Assembly: GCA_018398805.1 (NCBI GenBank)
Contig: JAGFBZ010001895.1
Location: 3,603,501-3,667,500, forward strand
DNA length: 64,000 nt
Direction: 5' to 3'
Origin: Hirundichthys speculiger
Lineage: Eukaryota > Chordata > Actinopteri > Beloniformes > Exocoetidae
The notes under the pieces were generated by a model. It did no database searches. It was not told the DNA's origin and was given only the letters and a program-made list of their open reading frames with translations. Below are positions 34,526 to 45,619 of this stretch, piece by piece; the first letter of the stretch is position 1, and every line of letters starts with the position of its first letter. Position numbers and translations under genes: made by a program.

Positions 34526-35356
34526 CCAGGGATGGGCAATTAATTTTTACAAGGGGCCACATGAAAAACCTGAGTTGTGAGAGAGGGCCACACCAACGAC
34601 AACTTGAACTTAATCCTGGTCAACTTTCTTCCATTGTAAAATGCACTAAATTATATATTTTAAATAGCTGGTACTGGTAATTAGAAAAATACAATTATTC
34701 TGTAAATATTTATATTAGGCTATGTGAAATTGTGCTGTGTAGGTCAAATAAAAAAAACAAAAATAATCATTATTTAGTCCAATTTATTCTTAACTTGTTA
34801 ATTTCCTCAAACTGTGAATTACAACACATTAATAGAAACACATCAATACAACAAATAATGTTTTAATGTTTCCACCTCATTTTACCAATTCCTTGTTGGG
34901 TTTGCAGTTTTGCTAGCAATACATCAGCCTCTGTTGCGCGCTTTTTCCTCATGCTTGGTCGTGTAGTGGCGACTCAAATTATATTCTTTAAACACAGTGA
35001 CCTGTGTACCACATATCAGGCACACAGCGTTTACCTTTAATTTCTGTAAAGAAATACTTGCCAGTCCATGTCTTGTTGAAAACACGGCACCTTTTTTTAA
35101 CTTTTCTTTTCTTAGCATTAGCACACATTTTGAGGGCAGCATCACTTAGCGCTTCATGCACAGCTCACATGACCGTATGCTACACAGAAGTACTACGCCT
35201 TTCAAAATAAAAGCTGCACAGTTGTATTGCACGCACAACATTTTTTTTTTTTAATTGAGTTGAAATCAAATGTAATTTATGATTGGCCTCATGCGGGCCG
35301 GACAGAGGCACACAAAGGGCCGGATGTGGCCCGCGGGCTGTATTTTGCCCAGGTTT
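34526..35356 (-). mobile_element. hAT transposon remnant with BED-type zinc finger
   Basis: Ends 'cagggatgggcaattaattt' (left) and 'tgtattttgcccaggtttgc' (right), with 'ggggccacatgaaaaacc' and 'gggccggatgtggcccgcgg' inside. On the minus strand, 35145-34924 codes for AVCLICGTQVTVFKEYNLSR followed by HYTTKHEEKA, a C-x2-C...H-x4-H finger of the type that starts hAT (Charlie-like) transposases. The rest of the transposase is missing. Confidence 0.7.
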
Positions 35357-35639
35357 GCCATAGACAATGAATGGGTGATGTCATCCGTTGGAGAACACCA
35401 CCACCAGCCGCCATGTGTGTTTTTGCAACACACCTGTGTGAATCCAGCGTATCTCCCGCATACCAGCGGAGCGAATAAAATAATTAACTCCTGAGATGGT
35501 AGGGGGGAGGGGAATACAAAGTTGGTATTACAATAATGATAATGTTCTGTTATATTCGACATTGATGTGAGTTCCAATCACTCGATCAAATTACATGAAT
35601 GAAGATCCAAGGTTGAGACTGTTTTTTTTTTTCTGTTTT

Positions 35640-37719
35640 TCAAGGAGGATCTGCAGGGTCATGACAGTTAGAAGATAAGAGAAGAGGGATGAATATCAGT
35701 CGCAGGAACATCCTGAGTGGTACCTGCTATTTCTAATTCCAGTCTTCTTCTGAGGAGGAGGAGGCTAAATCACTAGAGGTCCCTAAGTTTTTCTTTATAG
35801 TTTTCATTTTCTGTCCTTACGTTTTGGGAAAGGGCAGAAAAATACATCTCATTATATGAGGAGACGTCCAAAGTGGAAGAGACATCCTTCGAGGTGATTG
35901 GTATTACTACGTTGTTTTTCTTTTCTGTCCTTTTACCGGAAGGTCTCTCAGGAGCAGAAAAATGGGTTTTATCACCTGAGGAGACTACCAAAGTGGAAGA
36001 GACATCATTCAAAGTGCTTGGTATTGTCATGTCCTTTTTCTCTTCTATCCTCTTACTTTCTGAGGATGAGATCCCAGTAGTTGGAAAACATGTAATGGGG
36101 ATTAGCACTGGCCGTTTCGTCCTCCTCTAAGGAGGAAAAGTTTACTGTGAAAAGAACATCCTTAGAAATGCTTTCCTCTTCTGTCCTCTTCCTCTTTCTT
36201 CCTGGGGATGAGATCCCAGCAGCTGGAATGTGCTTAGAGGTGCCCAGGAGTGCCGGGTCATCCTCCTCTGAAGATGACTCACTGTTGGGTCTTTTTAGCT
36301 GAAGCCTTTCTTTGCAAACTTTCAATTTTTTACTCGGTGGAGAAATGCTTTCCTCTTCTGTCCTCTTCCTCTTTCTTCCTGGGGATGAGATCCCAGCAGC
36401 TGGAATGTACTTAGAGGTGCCCGGGAGCGCCGGGTCATCCTCCTCTGAAGATGACTCACTGTTGGGTCTTTTTAGCTGAAGCCTTTCTTTGCAAACTTTC
36501 AATTTTTTACTCGGTGGAGAAATGCTTTCCTCTTCTGTCCTCTTCCTCTTACTTTCTGAGGATGAGATCCCAGTAGTTGGAAGACACATAATGGGGATTA
36601 GCATTGTCGGTTCGTCCTCTGAGGAGGAGAAGTTCTCTGTGAAATAAATATCCTTAGAAATGCTTTCCTCTTCTGTCCTCTTCCTCTTTCTTCCTGGGGA
36701 TGAGATCCCAGCAGCTGGAATGTGCTTAGAGGTGCCCGGGAGTGCCGGGTCATCCTCTGAGGATGACTCACTGTTGGGTCTTTTTAGCTGAAGCCTTTCT
36801 TTGCAAACTTTCAATTTTTTACTTGGTGGAGAAATGCTCCTGCAGTTCCTATTACTTGTTATCTCATTATCTTCCATGTTCTTTTCTTTCCTTTCTTCTT
36901 GGAAGAATTCTGGGGAACGCAGTTGGCCATCAAACCATAGCAGGACTGTACATACGAGCTGGTGTCCAAATCTTTTAGATGGTGCATTGTAATAAAAGGA
37001 TGCTGCAACAGCTGATTGGGGGTAATTCTTTCAGAAGGATCCAGCTTTAACAACTTCTTGATCAGGTCCAAAAAGTTCTCCAGATCAACCTGTTCTGCCA
37101 TGGCGTTTGCCCCTGTTAAATGACTATTAGGTTGGAATTTCTTTATGTCGTCCAGTGAGCTGAACACACCGCCGTCCATCAGTGGGTTAATCCTGTCTTC
37201 TTGTGGTGTCATGAGTTTCCACTCATTTGGCCAGTTCTTCTGGTAAAATTGATTTGTTTTGGGTGCAGTACTGAGCAGATCCTCTGGAAGCGGGCCGTGA
37301 GTTTGCGTAACATTCCAGAGTAATTCATAATCACAATTTCCAAAGTAAAGTGGAAATCCCATGAAGAGTTCGGCAGCAATGCAGCCCAGGGACCAAACGT
37401 CTGTTGTCCTGTCACAAGGGAAACCCAAAATATTCTCTGGAGCCATGTACCAATTGGGCCTCCTGTTCAAGTCCTTGTGTTCTTCTGTGGCAGGGCTCAG
37501 TTCAACCTTAAAGGGCTGCTGTACGTGACCCACCAGTTTAATGCTGTTTGGTGTCAAATCAACATGAGACGGCCCATATTTAAAAAAGACCGTCAGAGAT
37601 GTCACCACCTGGTGTAAAATGGGTCGGATCTCTTTCAGTTCAAGGACGGAGGGTGTCCGTGTGTTCAGAAACTCCTTCAAGGTGATCGTCTGCTGATTTA
37701 ATTCTGAACTACGATTCAT
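35640..37719 (-). pseudogene. HIPK-like pseudokinase gene with repetitive tail, frameshifted
   Basis: Intronless. The kinase frame 37719-36859 (287 codons) starts MNRSSELNQQ and covers only the C-lobe: IRPILHQVVTSL, catalytic loop HVDLTPNSIKLV (Lys and final Asn of HxDLKPxN lost), no DFG, then WYMAPENILGFPCDRTTDVW and SLGCIAAELFMGFPLYFG, typical of HIPK/DYRK-type kinases, and LKLDPSERITPNQLLQHPF. The Gly loop, beta-3 Lys and helix C Glu are absent. The tail runs on in a second frame (36877-36053, overlapping by 19 bases) and then a third (36108-35773), implying two frameshifts. The tail has three copies of a unit of about 60 residues (PPSKKLKVCKERLQLKRP, NSESSSEDDPALPGTSK, AGISSPGRKRKRTEEESI) with basic NLS-like and acidic Ser-rich patches. 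No catalytic activity is expected. It is a pseudogene, or a retrogene with assembly errors. Confidence 0.75.
36170..36836 (-). repeat. Internal repeats of the pseudokinase tail
   Basis: Three copies of a unit of about 175-180 bases at about 36836-36661, 36525-36348 and 36345-36170 (minus-strand order). The first pair is separated by a linker of about 135 bases containing a related 'SSSESKRKRTEEESI' phrase. The copies are near identical, so the expansion is recent. Confidence 0.85.
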
Positions 37720-37930
37720 TTTTGAGTGTAAGAAAATAATGCAGAAACCCCAACAAAGATTACTGAATGCTGCACTCTCAAGGGTCAAAAGTAAAGTGAC
37801 AGAATTCCAGAAGTGACAGTGTCATGTGACATCTGCTCCAATTATTACATCATCAAGGAACTCTGAGGTTGCCACGGTGACAAAGCATTCCATGAGTGAC
37901 AGTATACAGTATACAGCTAAATATAGATAT

Positions 37931-38450
37931 TAGGGCTGTCAAAGTTAATGCATTAATAATGCGTAATGCGTATGGCGCTAGTTTATTTTAATGCAAGATT
38001 AATGCACACACGTTTTGGTAAATATGACCCTCGGCCAAACTTATAGTTTGGAGAAACAAGAAATGATGGGATGTAAGTGTATTTACAGTCAACATGTGGG
38101 ACAGACATAGCTACAGAAAAGGGTCTTAGGAATGGCAGGTTTAGCTTTAAGGTGCTGCCAGATGGGTCTGTTGACAAGAAAAAGGTTATTTGTATTTGTT
38201 GTCGCTGTGAATTGATCGCAGTACCTCGTGTCTGAAAGACCATTTGCTGGCCAAACACTCCGGTGATGTGGACATCCCCCCGCCAGAATCAGACCACCCG
38301 AGATAGTATATCACAGAAGCGTCTGGAAAACTCCACAAAGAGTAACCTTTCAGTGGCTGTAGCTAAATGGGTGGCTACTGCTTGCAGACCTGTTAACATC
38401 TTGGAGGATGAGGGACTGCTCAAAATAATCTGCACTGCATCCAAAGACTA
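37931..38450 (+). mobile_element. hAT-type transposon remnant
   Basis: Begins with 'ttagggctgtcaaagttaat', the same end type as 29743. It then carries a broken transposase-like stretch, of which ISQKRLENSTKS and AKWVATACRPVNILEDEGL (38300-38440) recall the N-terminal part of ZBED/hAT transposases. No right end found. Confidence 0.55.
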
Positions 38451-38525
38451 TCAATCAATCAATCAATCAATCAATCTTTATTTGTAGAGCGCTTTTCATG
38501 CAAGGACATGCCACACAAAGTGCTT
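38450..38525 (+). repeat. (CAAT)n plus dispersed retroposon tail
   Basis: (CAAT)n followed by 'ctttatttgtagagcgcttt' and 'cacacaaagtgcttta'. Relatives of this tail occur near 19560-19610 and 24330-24385. It lies where the leader exon of the next VH should be. Confidence 0.7.
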
Positions 38526-38585
38526 TATTTATTTACTTTTATTTATTTTTTAAATAATTTATATTTAACATGTTTTCCTCCAGAG

Positions 38586-38882
38586 GTGTGAAGTGTGAAC
38601 AGCTGACACAGACAGCCTCCATGACTGTACAACCAGGTCAGCGTCTGTCCATCACCTGTCAGGTCTCTTATTCTCTCAGCAGCTACAGGACAGCTTGGAT
38701 CAGACAATCTGCTGGTAAAGGACTGGAGTGGATTGGGATGAAATATACTGGAGATTCTTTCTACAAAGATTCACTAAAAAACAAGTTCAGCATCCACTTG
38801 GACACTTCCAATAAAAGAGTGACTCTAAATGGACAGAACCTGCAGCCTGAAGACTCTGCTGTGTATTACTGTGCCAGAGACT
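38586..38882 (+). pseudogene. IGHV pseudogene, family B, leader exon lost
   Basis: The V exon is open: CVKCEQLTQTASMTVQPGQ-like start, [68 protein letters not shown] 38883-38889, 22-bp spacer, ACGAAAACC 38912-38920 (8 of 9). The splice acceptor reads CCTCCAGAG instead of CCACAG, and directly upstream is the (CAAT)n/retroposon tail instead of intron and leader exon. It could still rearrange but could not make a secreted chain from its own leader. Confidence 0.85.
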
Positions 38883-39029
38883 CACAGTGACACAAACATC
38901 TGCAGACCTGAACGAAAACCTCTCAGAGCCTGAACACATGTGAACTTGTGACATTAAGCCACCAGAGGTGGAGCCCTAATGCTACAAGTGATGGTCACAT
39001 GTTGTTACAGTGTTGAGCATAACACTGAG

Positions 39030-39241
39030 CATTGATTATGACAACGCCTGGATCAGACAGGCTCCTGGAAAAGGACTGGAGTGGGTTGCTTATATCAGTA
39101 GTGGCAGTAGCTACATCTACTACTCTCAGTCAGTTCAGGGCCGGTTCAGCATCTCCAGAGACAACAACAGACAGCAGCTGTATCTGCAGATGAACAGTCT
39201 GAACACTGAAGACTCTGCTGTTTATTATTGTGCCAGAGACA
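39030..39241 (+). pseudogene. IGHV pseudogene, family A, 5'-truncated
   Basis: Starts inside CDR1 ([20 protein letters not shown]) and runs in frame to [10 protein letters not shown]. Leader, FR1 and the first Cys are absent. RSS: CACAGTG 39242-39248, 23-bp spacer, ACAAAAACC 39272-39280, perfect. From CDR1 onward it is nearly identical to the gene at 51625, of which it is a truncated duplicate. Confidence 0.88.
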
Positions 39242-39280
39242 CACAGTGACTGAATCAGGCTGAGCAGCTGGACAAAAACC

Positions 39281-40264
39281 TGATTCTGTATTAGATGTGT
39301 CCAGAAGACACTATTTAAAATAAATAAATACATAAATAATCCAATCACAGAACAGAAAGGACAGATCTGTTTACAAGTTTGATTTATATGAAGGACAAAC
39401 AAAATATGATCACACATGATCAAATATATGCAGAATAAATAATAACTGAATGCAATTTACATGTAGAAATCTACAGAACAGGATAGTGCAGTTTTAAATT
39501 CAACACATTCAGGTTCATCCTTCACAATCAAGATTATGTCAACTTTTATTAAGAGACATAAAAGATCACCAGCCCTGCAGAGAGTTAAGAGTCCCCATCC
39601 TGCCCTCCAGTCCATCATGGTAAACTATGAGTTTATGACGACATGTCATCCTCTCTGCAGTCAAAATTAAAGAAAAAAAATAACTGAAGACATCAGCATG
39701 TTGCACGGATGTAGCTGTGATTATTTATTTATTTATTTATTTCTCTGAATGGCCCTGAAATATCTAGATCCGTTCTCTAAAACATTTCATATGAAGTTTT
39801 ACCTTCTAATTTTATTTTATTTTAATTCTTCCTGACATTCACAGACACCTGGTATATGTTTTTACTGAAAGTGATGTGTCAAAAACATGTTAAAAGAAGC
39901 ACAGATGTGTGAAAATACTGTAAGTAGTCTTTAGATTTCATTCTGCTGAACAGAAATGTTGATTTTATGATGCCATAGACTTGTTACAACACTTTCCATT
40001 CAGAAGCTTTTTCTCCAGCAACCAGGGAAAAAAAATACCATTTAGTCTGAAAGTTTTAGAGTGATAGATGATGATTTTCTTTTCTTCATTGAACCTCCAG
40101 GTGTTTGGAGTGAGATCAGGTCTCCTTCTGAGATAATAAATAAATAAAAATGTAGAGGCTGAAAGCTTCATGTTTACTATGACCAGTTAAAGTGTTAACT
40201 GGATGACACCTACAAGTTGGGAAGTTTTCTAGTGGACTATAGAGATAAACACAGACAAGAGCTG
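39281..40264. repeat. Conserved A-to-B spacer of the VH cassette
   Basis: This intergenic stretch recurs after the family A genes at 51.9 kb, 57.8 kb and 62.95 kb (shared 'tcacagaacagaaaggacag', 'aagtgatgtgtcaaaaacat', 'ttagtctgaaag'). It defines a repeated A-B cassette and contains no genes. Confidence 0.85.
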
Positions 40265-40270
40265 CTCTCA

Positions 40271-41000
40271 AATCCGTGTATCATTCGTTCTTTCCATTTT
40301 CAACTGTCAATCAAAAATTGAAAAAAGAAAAAGGGGCGTTTTATTTCGTTTTTCGTTTTTGAATCCAACATAAAAAACAAAAAATGCCCGGTTTTTCGTA
40401 TTTCAATTTTAGACTTGGATCAAAAATACGAAATTAAAAAATGGGCCACGGGACCGAATTTGTTTTTAATATTTTAACTGGTCCAGTTTACGTGACCCGG
40501 AAGTGGTTTTGTGCGGCAGTTCCGGTAACATGGCAGCGCTAGAATCAAATACTAATTTGATCAAGGACTTATTCAGCAGCGGTTTGACACACGCTGAAAT
40601 TTCCTGTACGTTGCAGCAGATGAGGTATCCTGTAGTGATGGTGAGATGAAGCCTCATGAGGCATCGAACCATTTGAGCCGATCGGTTCCAGAAAGTGTTC
40701 ATTACTAGAAGCTTCATCTGCACACGACACCACCTACTGGCCGAGTGTATAATCACAGGCAGCTGGACTTCAACCACAGCTGTTTGTGGCTCATTGAATA
40801 TTTGTCTGTCATGGCCCTCGGGAATGATTATGAATTACAAAGAACATCAATGACTATGAATTACAAAGAATGCATGGCCAAATAAATTCTCTACATACAT
40901 TATCACATATATGTATAATAAAATATGCCATGTATGTATTCTGTGTGTGTGTAAAGTTTCCCAGTATGGAAGTATCGTATATGGCAGGTTGTGTAATAAT

Positions 41001-41037
<37 letters not shown>

Positions 41038-41829
41038 TAACTTTAGGAGAATAACATGGGCCTGAGCAGGCAGATGACAGTGAAAGTGCCGGTCAAACTA
41101 GGAAGATGGAACTGAATATGTTTGTGTAACTTGAACAATGATGTACAGGACAGGGGAAACTTTAGTAATTTTTATTAAGAAGTAACAGTCTCTTAACAGG
41201 TTTTCAGCGATTCCTTTTTTTTTTTTTTTTTTTTTTACACATCGTCTCTGGCCTCTCACATGGTACAGAAGATGTTGTTGTGCACAAAGGCGCAAATAAT
41301 ATTTTCAAAAAGAAGGTTGTCTGATAATCGAGGTCAAAAATTTTCTACTGTCGTTACACATCTGCGCCACTAGATGGCGGTGCACCGACGTAAACAGTAG
41401 GTGAATGGAGCTACTTGTTAGGATGGAACAAATCTAATGATAAATAGAGTAAGCACGCGATGGCTCGAACAAAGGGGCTTGAAATATTTGATGCAGCCCA
41501 GCTGTTGTTTTTTTTGTTTTTGTTTTTAAACAGACTGAATTGTTGATATTGCTACCCGAGTTGGTACCGGACCGGAACTGCCGCACACAAAGCCACTTCC
41601 GGGTCACATAAACGCGACAAATTATATATTAAAATCAAATTCGGTTCCCGTGGCCCATTTTTTAATTTCGTATTTTTGATCTAAGTCTAAAATTGAAATA
41701 CGAAAAACCGGAGACTTTTTTGTTTTTTGTGTTAGATTCAAAAACGAAAAACGAAATAAAACGCCTCTTTTTCCTTTTTGAATTTTTGATTGACAGTTAA
41801 AAATGGAAAGAACGAATGATACACGGATT
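40271..41829. mobile_element. 1,559-bp long-TIR transposon with 6-bp target duplication
   Basis: Starts AATCCGTGTATCATTCG and ends CGAATGATACACGGATT. Inverted repeats of about 260 bases extend to 'gtgacccggaagtgg' near 40492 and 'ccacttccgggtcac' near 41593. It is flanked by CTCTCA at 40265-40270 and 41830-41835. The uninterrupted site 'gctgctctcagtcccatttt' exists at about 52962, 58300 and 63706. The interior has no transposase; it holds long T runs (40998-41037 and 41215-41236) and an older inserted repeat ('gagatgaagcctcatgaggc'). Confidence 0.85.
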
Positions 41830-41835
41830 CTCTCA

Positions 41836-42263
41836 GTCCCATTTTTTTTCAAAACATTTTTGTCAGATATGTCCTGATTCCTGGAGGTCAACGGTTTGAC
41901 AGTCTTGAAGGATCCATCATCATCATTTCACTACAATGTTTCAATCATAAAATCTAGTTTCAATCAGAAACAAGAATAACACTCCCAATCCACCTTTCCT
42001 CTGCTGTTAGCAGTTTGCTGAAATATAACTTCACATGACCATGTACCGAAACTTTTCACTCCATAATTACATTTGGCAGATGTGTTTCCTGAAGCAGTTT
42101 TAAAGTTGTGTAAAGAACAGTAACAGTTCTTCTGTGGTTATTTACACCATCGTTACTGATTCATGTTTGATTCTATGCAAACTCTGGTTCCTCCTATCAG
42201 CTATAAAAACATCACATCACAGTGTGGAGTTTAGTTCACAGCACGTCTGTTTCAGCCATAAAC
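41836..42263 (+). promoter_or_regulatory. Family B VH promoter region
   Basis: Octamer-like ATGCAAAC at 42175-42182 and TATAAAAA at 42202, about 62 bases before the ATG at 42264. The same pair stands at 53089, 54871 and 58647 before the other family B genes, almost unchanged over the stretch 'ctcctatcagctataaaaac'. Confidence 0.75.
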
Positions 42264-42683
42264 ATGTTTTCTGTGGCTCTTTTTCTGATCCTAGCAGCTG
42301 GATGTAAGTCACTTTACAGTCATCACTAGTTCTTCTTTCATGTTTGCTAATAGTTGTCTGAAAACAAACCTTATTTTTCACAGGTGGGAAGTGTGAACAG
42401 CTGATACAACCAGCCTCTGTGACTGTACAACCAGGTCAGCGTCTGTCCATCACCTGTCAGGTCTCTTATTCTGTTAGCAGCTACTGGACAGCTTGGATCA
42501 GACAACCTGCAGGGAAAGGACTGGAGTGGATTGGACTTGCAAGAGTTGGACAAACCACATACTACAAAGATTCACTGAAAAACAAGTTCAGCATCAATTT
42601 AGACTCTTCCAGCAACACAGTGACTCTAAATGGACAGAACGTGCAGCCTGAAGACTCTGCTGTGTATTACTGTGCCAGAGACT
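42264..42683 (+). CDS. IGHV: IGHV segment, family B, apparently functional
   Basis: Leader exon 42264-42303 (MFSVALFLILAAG) and V exon 42384-42683. It reads [95 protein letters not shown] 42684-42690, 22-bp spacer, ACAAAAACC 42713-42721, consensus. Intact. It has Gly where relatives have Val after the splice (CGKCEQ against CVKCEQ). Confidence 0.95.
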
Positions 42684-42721
42684 CACAGTGACACAAACAT
42701 CTGCAGACCTGAACAAAAACC

Positions 42722-44180
42722 TCTCAGGACTTGAACAGTTGTTTCATGAAGCCACCAGAGGAGGAGCCCTCACATCACTGATGAGTTAAAGACCATTTCT
42801 AAACTGAAGAAAAAAGTTCATTTATTTTATTTATTCACCAATCAAGTATTTTTTTCCTCCATAATATTCAGCTAATTTGGAATCTACTAAATCAAATCAG
42901 TATGAACTATGATTTTATTTATTTACACTCTTGACTTTGACTAAATGCAACATGATGCATTAAACACACAGCTTTATTTTCCAGATCAGTTCAGTCTGCA
43001 GTAACGTGGACTCAATACAGAACAGAAGCACAGCTCATTATAATGTGCAAAAAAAATGTCATTTATTTATTATTGTTTATAATTTTGTGAATAACATGAT
43101 CTGTTTTTACTGTAAAGTGATATGAGTTACAATTTCAAAATACTGTGTTAATCCCTGAATGGAAATTAACAAATAATTAATGAATGATTAAATCAGTCCA
43201 CAACTAAAAATTCACATCTTTAACTACACTGACAAAAACTTCGTTAAATACAATTAGAAGTGTTGTTTAAGTGTGTGTCTGAATGACGAATGAGAAAAAG
43301 ACTGTAAAGTACTTTGTAGATCTCCAAAAAAGAAAGAAAAAAGTGCTCTACAAGAGGTAACCATTTGTTATTTCACCATAGAAGAAAGAAAAAGGTTTTT
43401 TTTAATTATTTTGTTAAGTTTTACTTTATTGTAATTTATTTATATATTGATAACTGTTAAAACATAATAGTGTATGTTTTTAAGATGGACATTTTTTTAG
43501 TAAAGTTCATATAACAGTAAAGTTAATATTACAATAAAACAAATATCTACATCATTATATTTTGCAGAATTAAACAGATTCTCAACAGAAATATTTTTTC
43601 TCAGACAGATTATCTATTTAGTGTGAAGCAGCATGAATTATGACTTGATTTTAACTGATTGACACTTCATCAAGATGTAACATGTTGTACATTAAAAGAA
43701 CAAATACAAACAAACATTTGAGTAAAATATTTTTCCTTAAACTTTAACAGCAAATGACGTTGGACTGAAAATAAGAGAATAGTAAACTCCACTAAGAAAG
43801 ATCCCAGCTGGGATTTGAACCAAGAACCTTCTACTGTGAAGCAACAGTGTGAACCACCAAGACTCCATGCTGTCCACAAATGAAACATGCATCAACAAAT
43901 AGTTACAGAAATATCTATATGACTTCTTACAAGAAACACTACAGCAAGATTAAAAACATGACTTAATAAAATCAATGTTTAAAGATGTCAGCAGTCTCTC
44001 TCTCCTCTGGCTCATGTATCTACTTTACTTTTGTCTCTGATCTCAACTTTATGCCAGTGAAGATTGAAGTGAACTCAAGGTAATAAGAAAATAAGATCAG
44101 AGAAAAACTGCTCAAACACTAAATGTTTATAAATATTCTATATTTTAGGATACAGGACAGAGTGACTAATGAAAATCATC
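42722..44180. other. Intergenic VH spacer with SINE head
   Basis: About 42780-43640 is closely similar to 55490-56390, the 3' flank of the family B gene at 54960, so it belongs to the duplicated cassette. A SINE head on the minus strand lies at about 43790-43880 (B-box-like GGTTCAAATC in the complement). No gene seen. Confidence 0.7.
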
Positions 44181-44189
44181 CTCTTTCTC

Positions 44190-44300
44190 CTACAGAGAAC
44201 AAGGATTTAGTCTTGTCTGGATGTACTGGGTTTGTCACAGATCAGGAAAAGGACTAGAATGGATCAGACAGCAGCAGAGACACTTTTACTGGAACCAACA
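44190..44300 (+). pseudogene. IGHV relic
   Basis: Only CDR1-FR2 is recognisable: SLVWMYWVCHRSGKGLEWI, then decay. The RxxGKGLEWI core is VH-like. No leader, no YYC end and no RSS were found. The text 150 bases upstream resembles that near 14760, hinting at relatedness to family F or A. Confidence 0.6.
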
Positions 44301-44664
44301 GACCTGTACAAATATTTACCAGACAATAATACATTTTTTTAGGGCATTTAATCTTTTTATTTTCTTTGCAGAGTGTCAAATGTTCATCATTGTTTTTACA
44401 CAAAGAGGGCAGTGAAGCCTTGTTTAAGTCTCCTCAGTGTGATGCAACAGGAACGATTGAAACATGGAAGTTAACATGCAGCTACAGTAGATTACAGCTT
44501 TGTATCAATCTGATTATTCTGTAAAACTGTTAAATGTTTTTGGGATATAGGACACAATACATTTTCCAAAGAGCAACGTTTTCCTCTTCTATTTTTGTAT
44601 GACTTTCCTTTTGTTTTATCTGGAATGGAGTAAAAAAAAAAATTACTTTCTCTGTTTTTATTTG

Positions 44665-44825
44665 TAAACCATCCATCCATTATCTATACCTGTTTCATCC
44701 TTTGAAGGGTCACGAGGATCTGCTGGAGTCTATCCCAGCTGTCTACGGGTGAAGGGCAGAGGTCCACCCCGGACAGGTCATCAGTCCATCGCAGGGCCAC
44801 ATGAAGACAAACAACCACTCAGTCT
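44665..44825 (-). repeat. SINE-like repeat, 3' part
   Basis: (CCAT)n then 'tatacctgtttcatcc' and 'ggacaggtcatcagtccatc', matching 32056-32210. A (TG)n run follows at about 44834-44860. Confidence 0.65.
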
Positions 44826-45557
44826 TTATATTTGTGTGTGTGTGTGTGTGTGTGTGTGTGAACATAATTTGATCTTCCCTCCACTTAAGAGTGCTCAACT
44901 GTTCCATGTTTTGGCACCATGTTTTAACAGCATGTTACTGCATAACGTGTTCTCTAACAAGGTAATTGCCCACAAGAATCACAACAAGTGTCTGATCCAT
45001 AAATCAACCACTAAACATCCTGATACACTGACAATTTGTATTCAAACATTTTGACATCATGAGATCAAGATGACAACTAACAACTGATCAATTGACAATT
45101 GTGAGGCTTCAAACAAAATTTTCAGAGTTTATGAGTTCTAATGTTCATGAGTTTAGAGTGTCACCAATTCAGATACTGATTATTCATATATATATATATA
45201 GTTGTAAATATTCACAAGAACTTTCACCCTTGTCAACTTAGACATTTCATACTGTAGTTTTTAGAAGTTACGCACAAAAATAATATTGGAAAAGAGGAGT
45301 TATCGGTAGTTGCTCGGAGCAGATGGGATTGTTCCCAGATGGCCCAAATAAACTTATAACTAGCTGCTTTGAGTCATCACGGCTCATGTCATCTGGTGAT
45401 AAAAGTTTCTATGAGATGAGGCATTCTTCATCCTGGCCCGTGTTTTTTAGTGGAAATGATAACAGTGTATGAGACAAACCACAGGTGCGTATTTGGCTTT
45501 TCTCATAGGAAAAAGAGCAGCCTCACTTTTCCATATCCGTTCAAGGTGAAATTCAGG

Positions 45558-45565
45558 TATAAAAG
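45558..45565 (+). promoter_or_regulatory. TATA box of the elastase gene
   Basis: TATAAAAG, 55 bases before the ATG at 45620, a normal position for a strongly expressed pancreatic protease gene. Confidence 0.7.
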
Positions 45566-45619
45566 TCCCTGACTTTTAGTTCAGCGCGCCTTGCTGAACA
45601 GTTTTTAATCCACGCAAAC

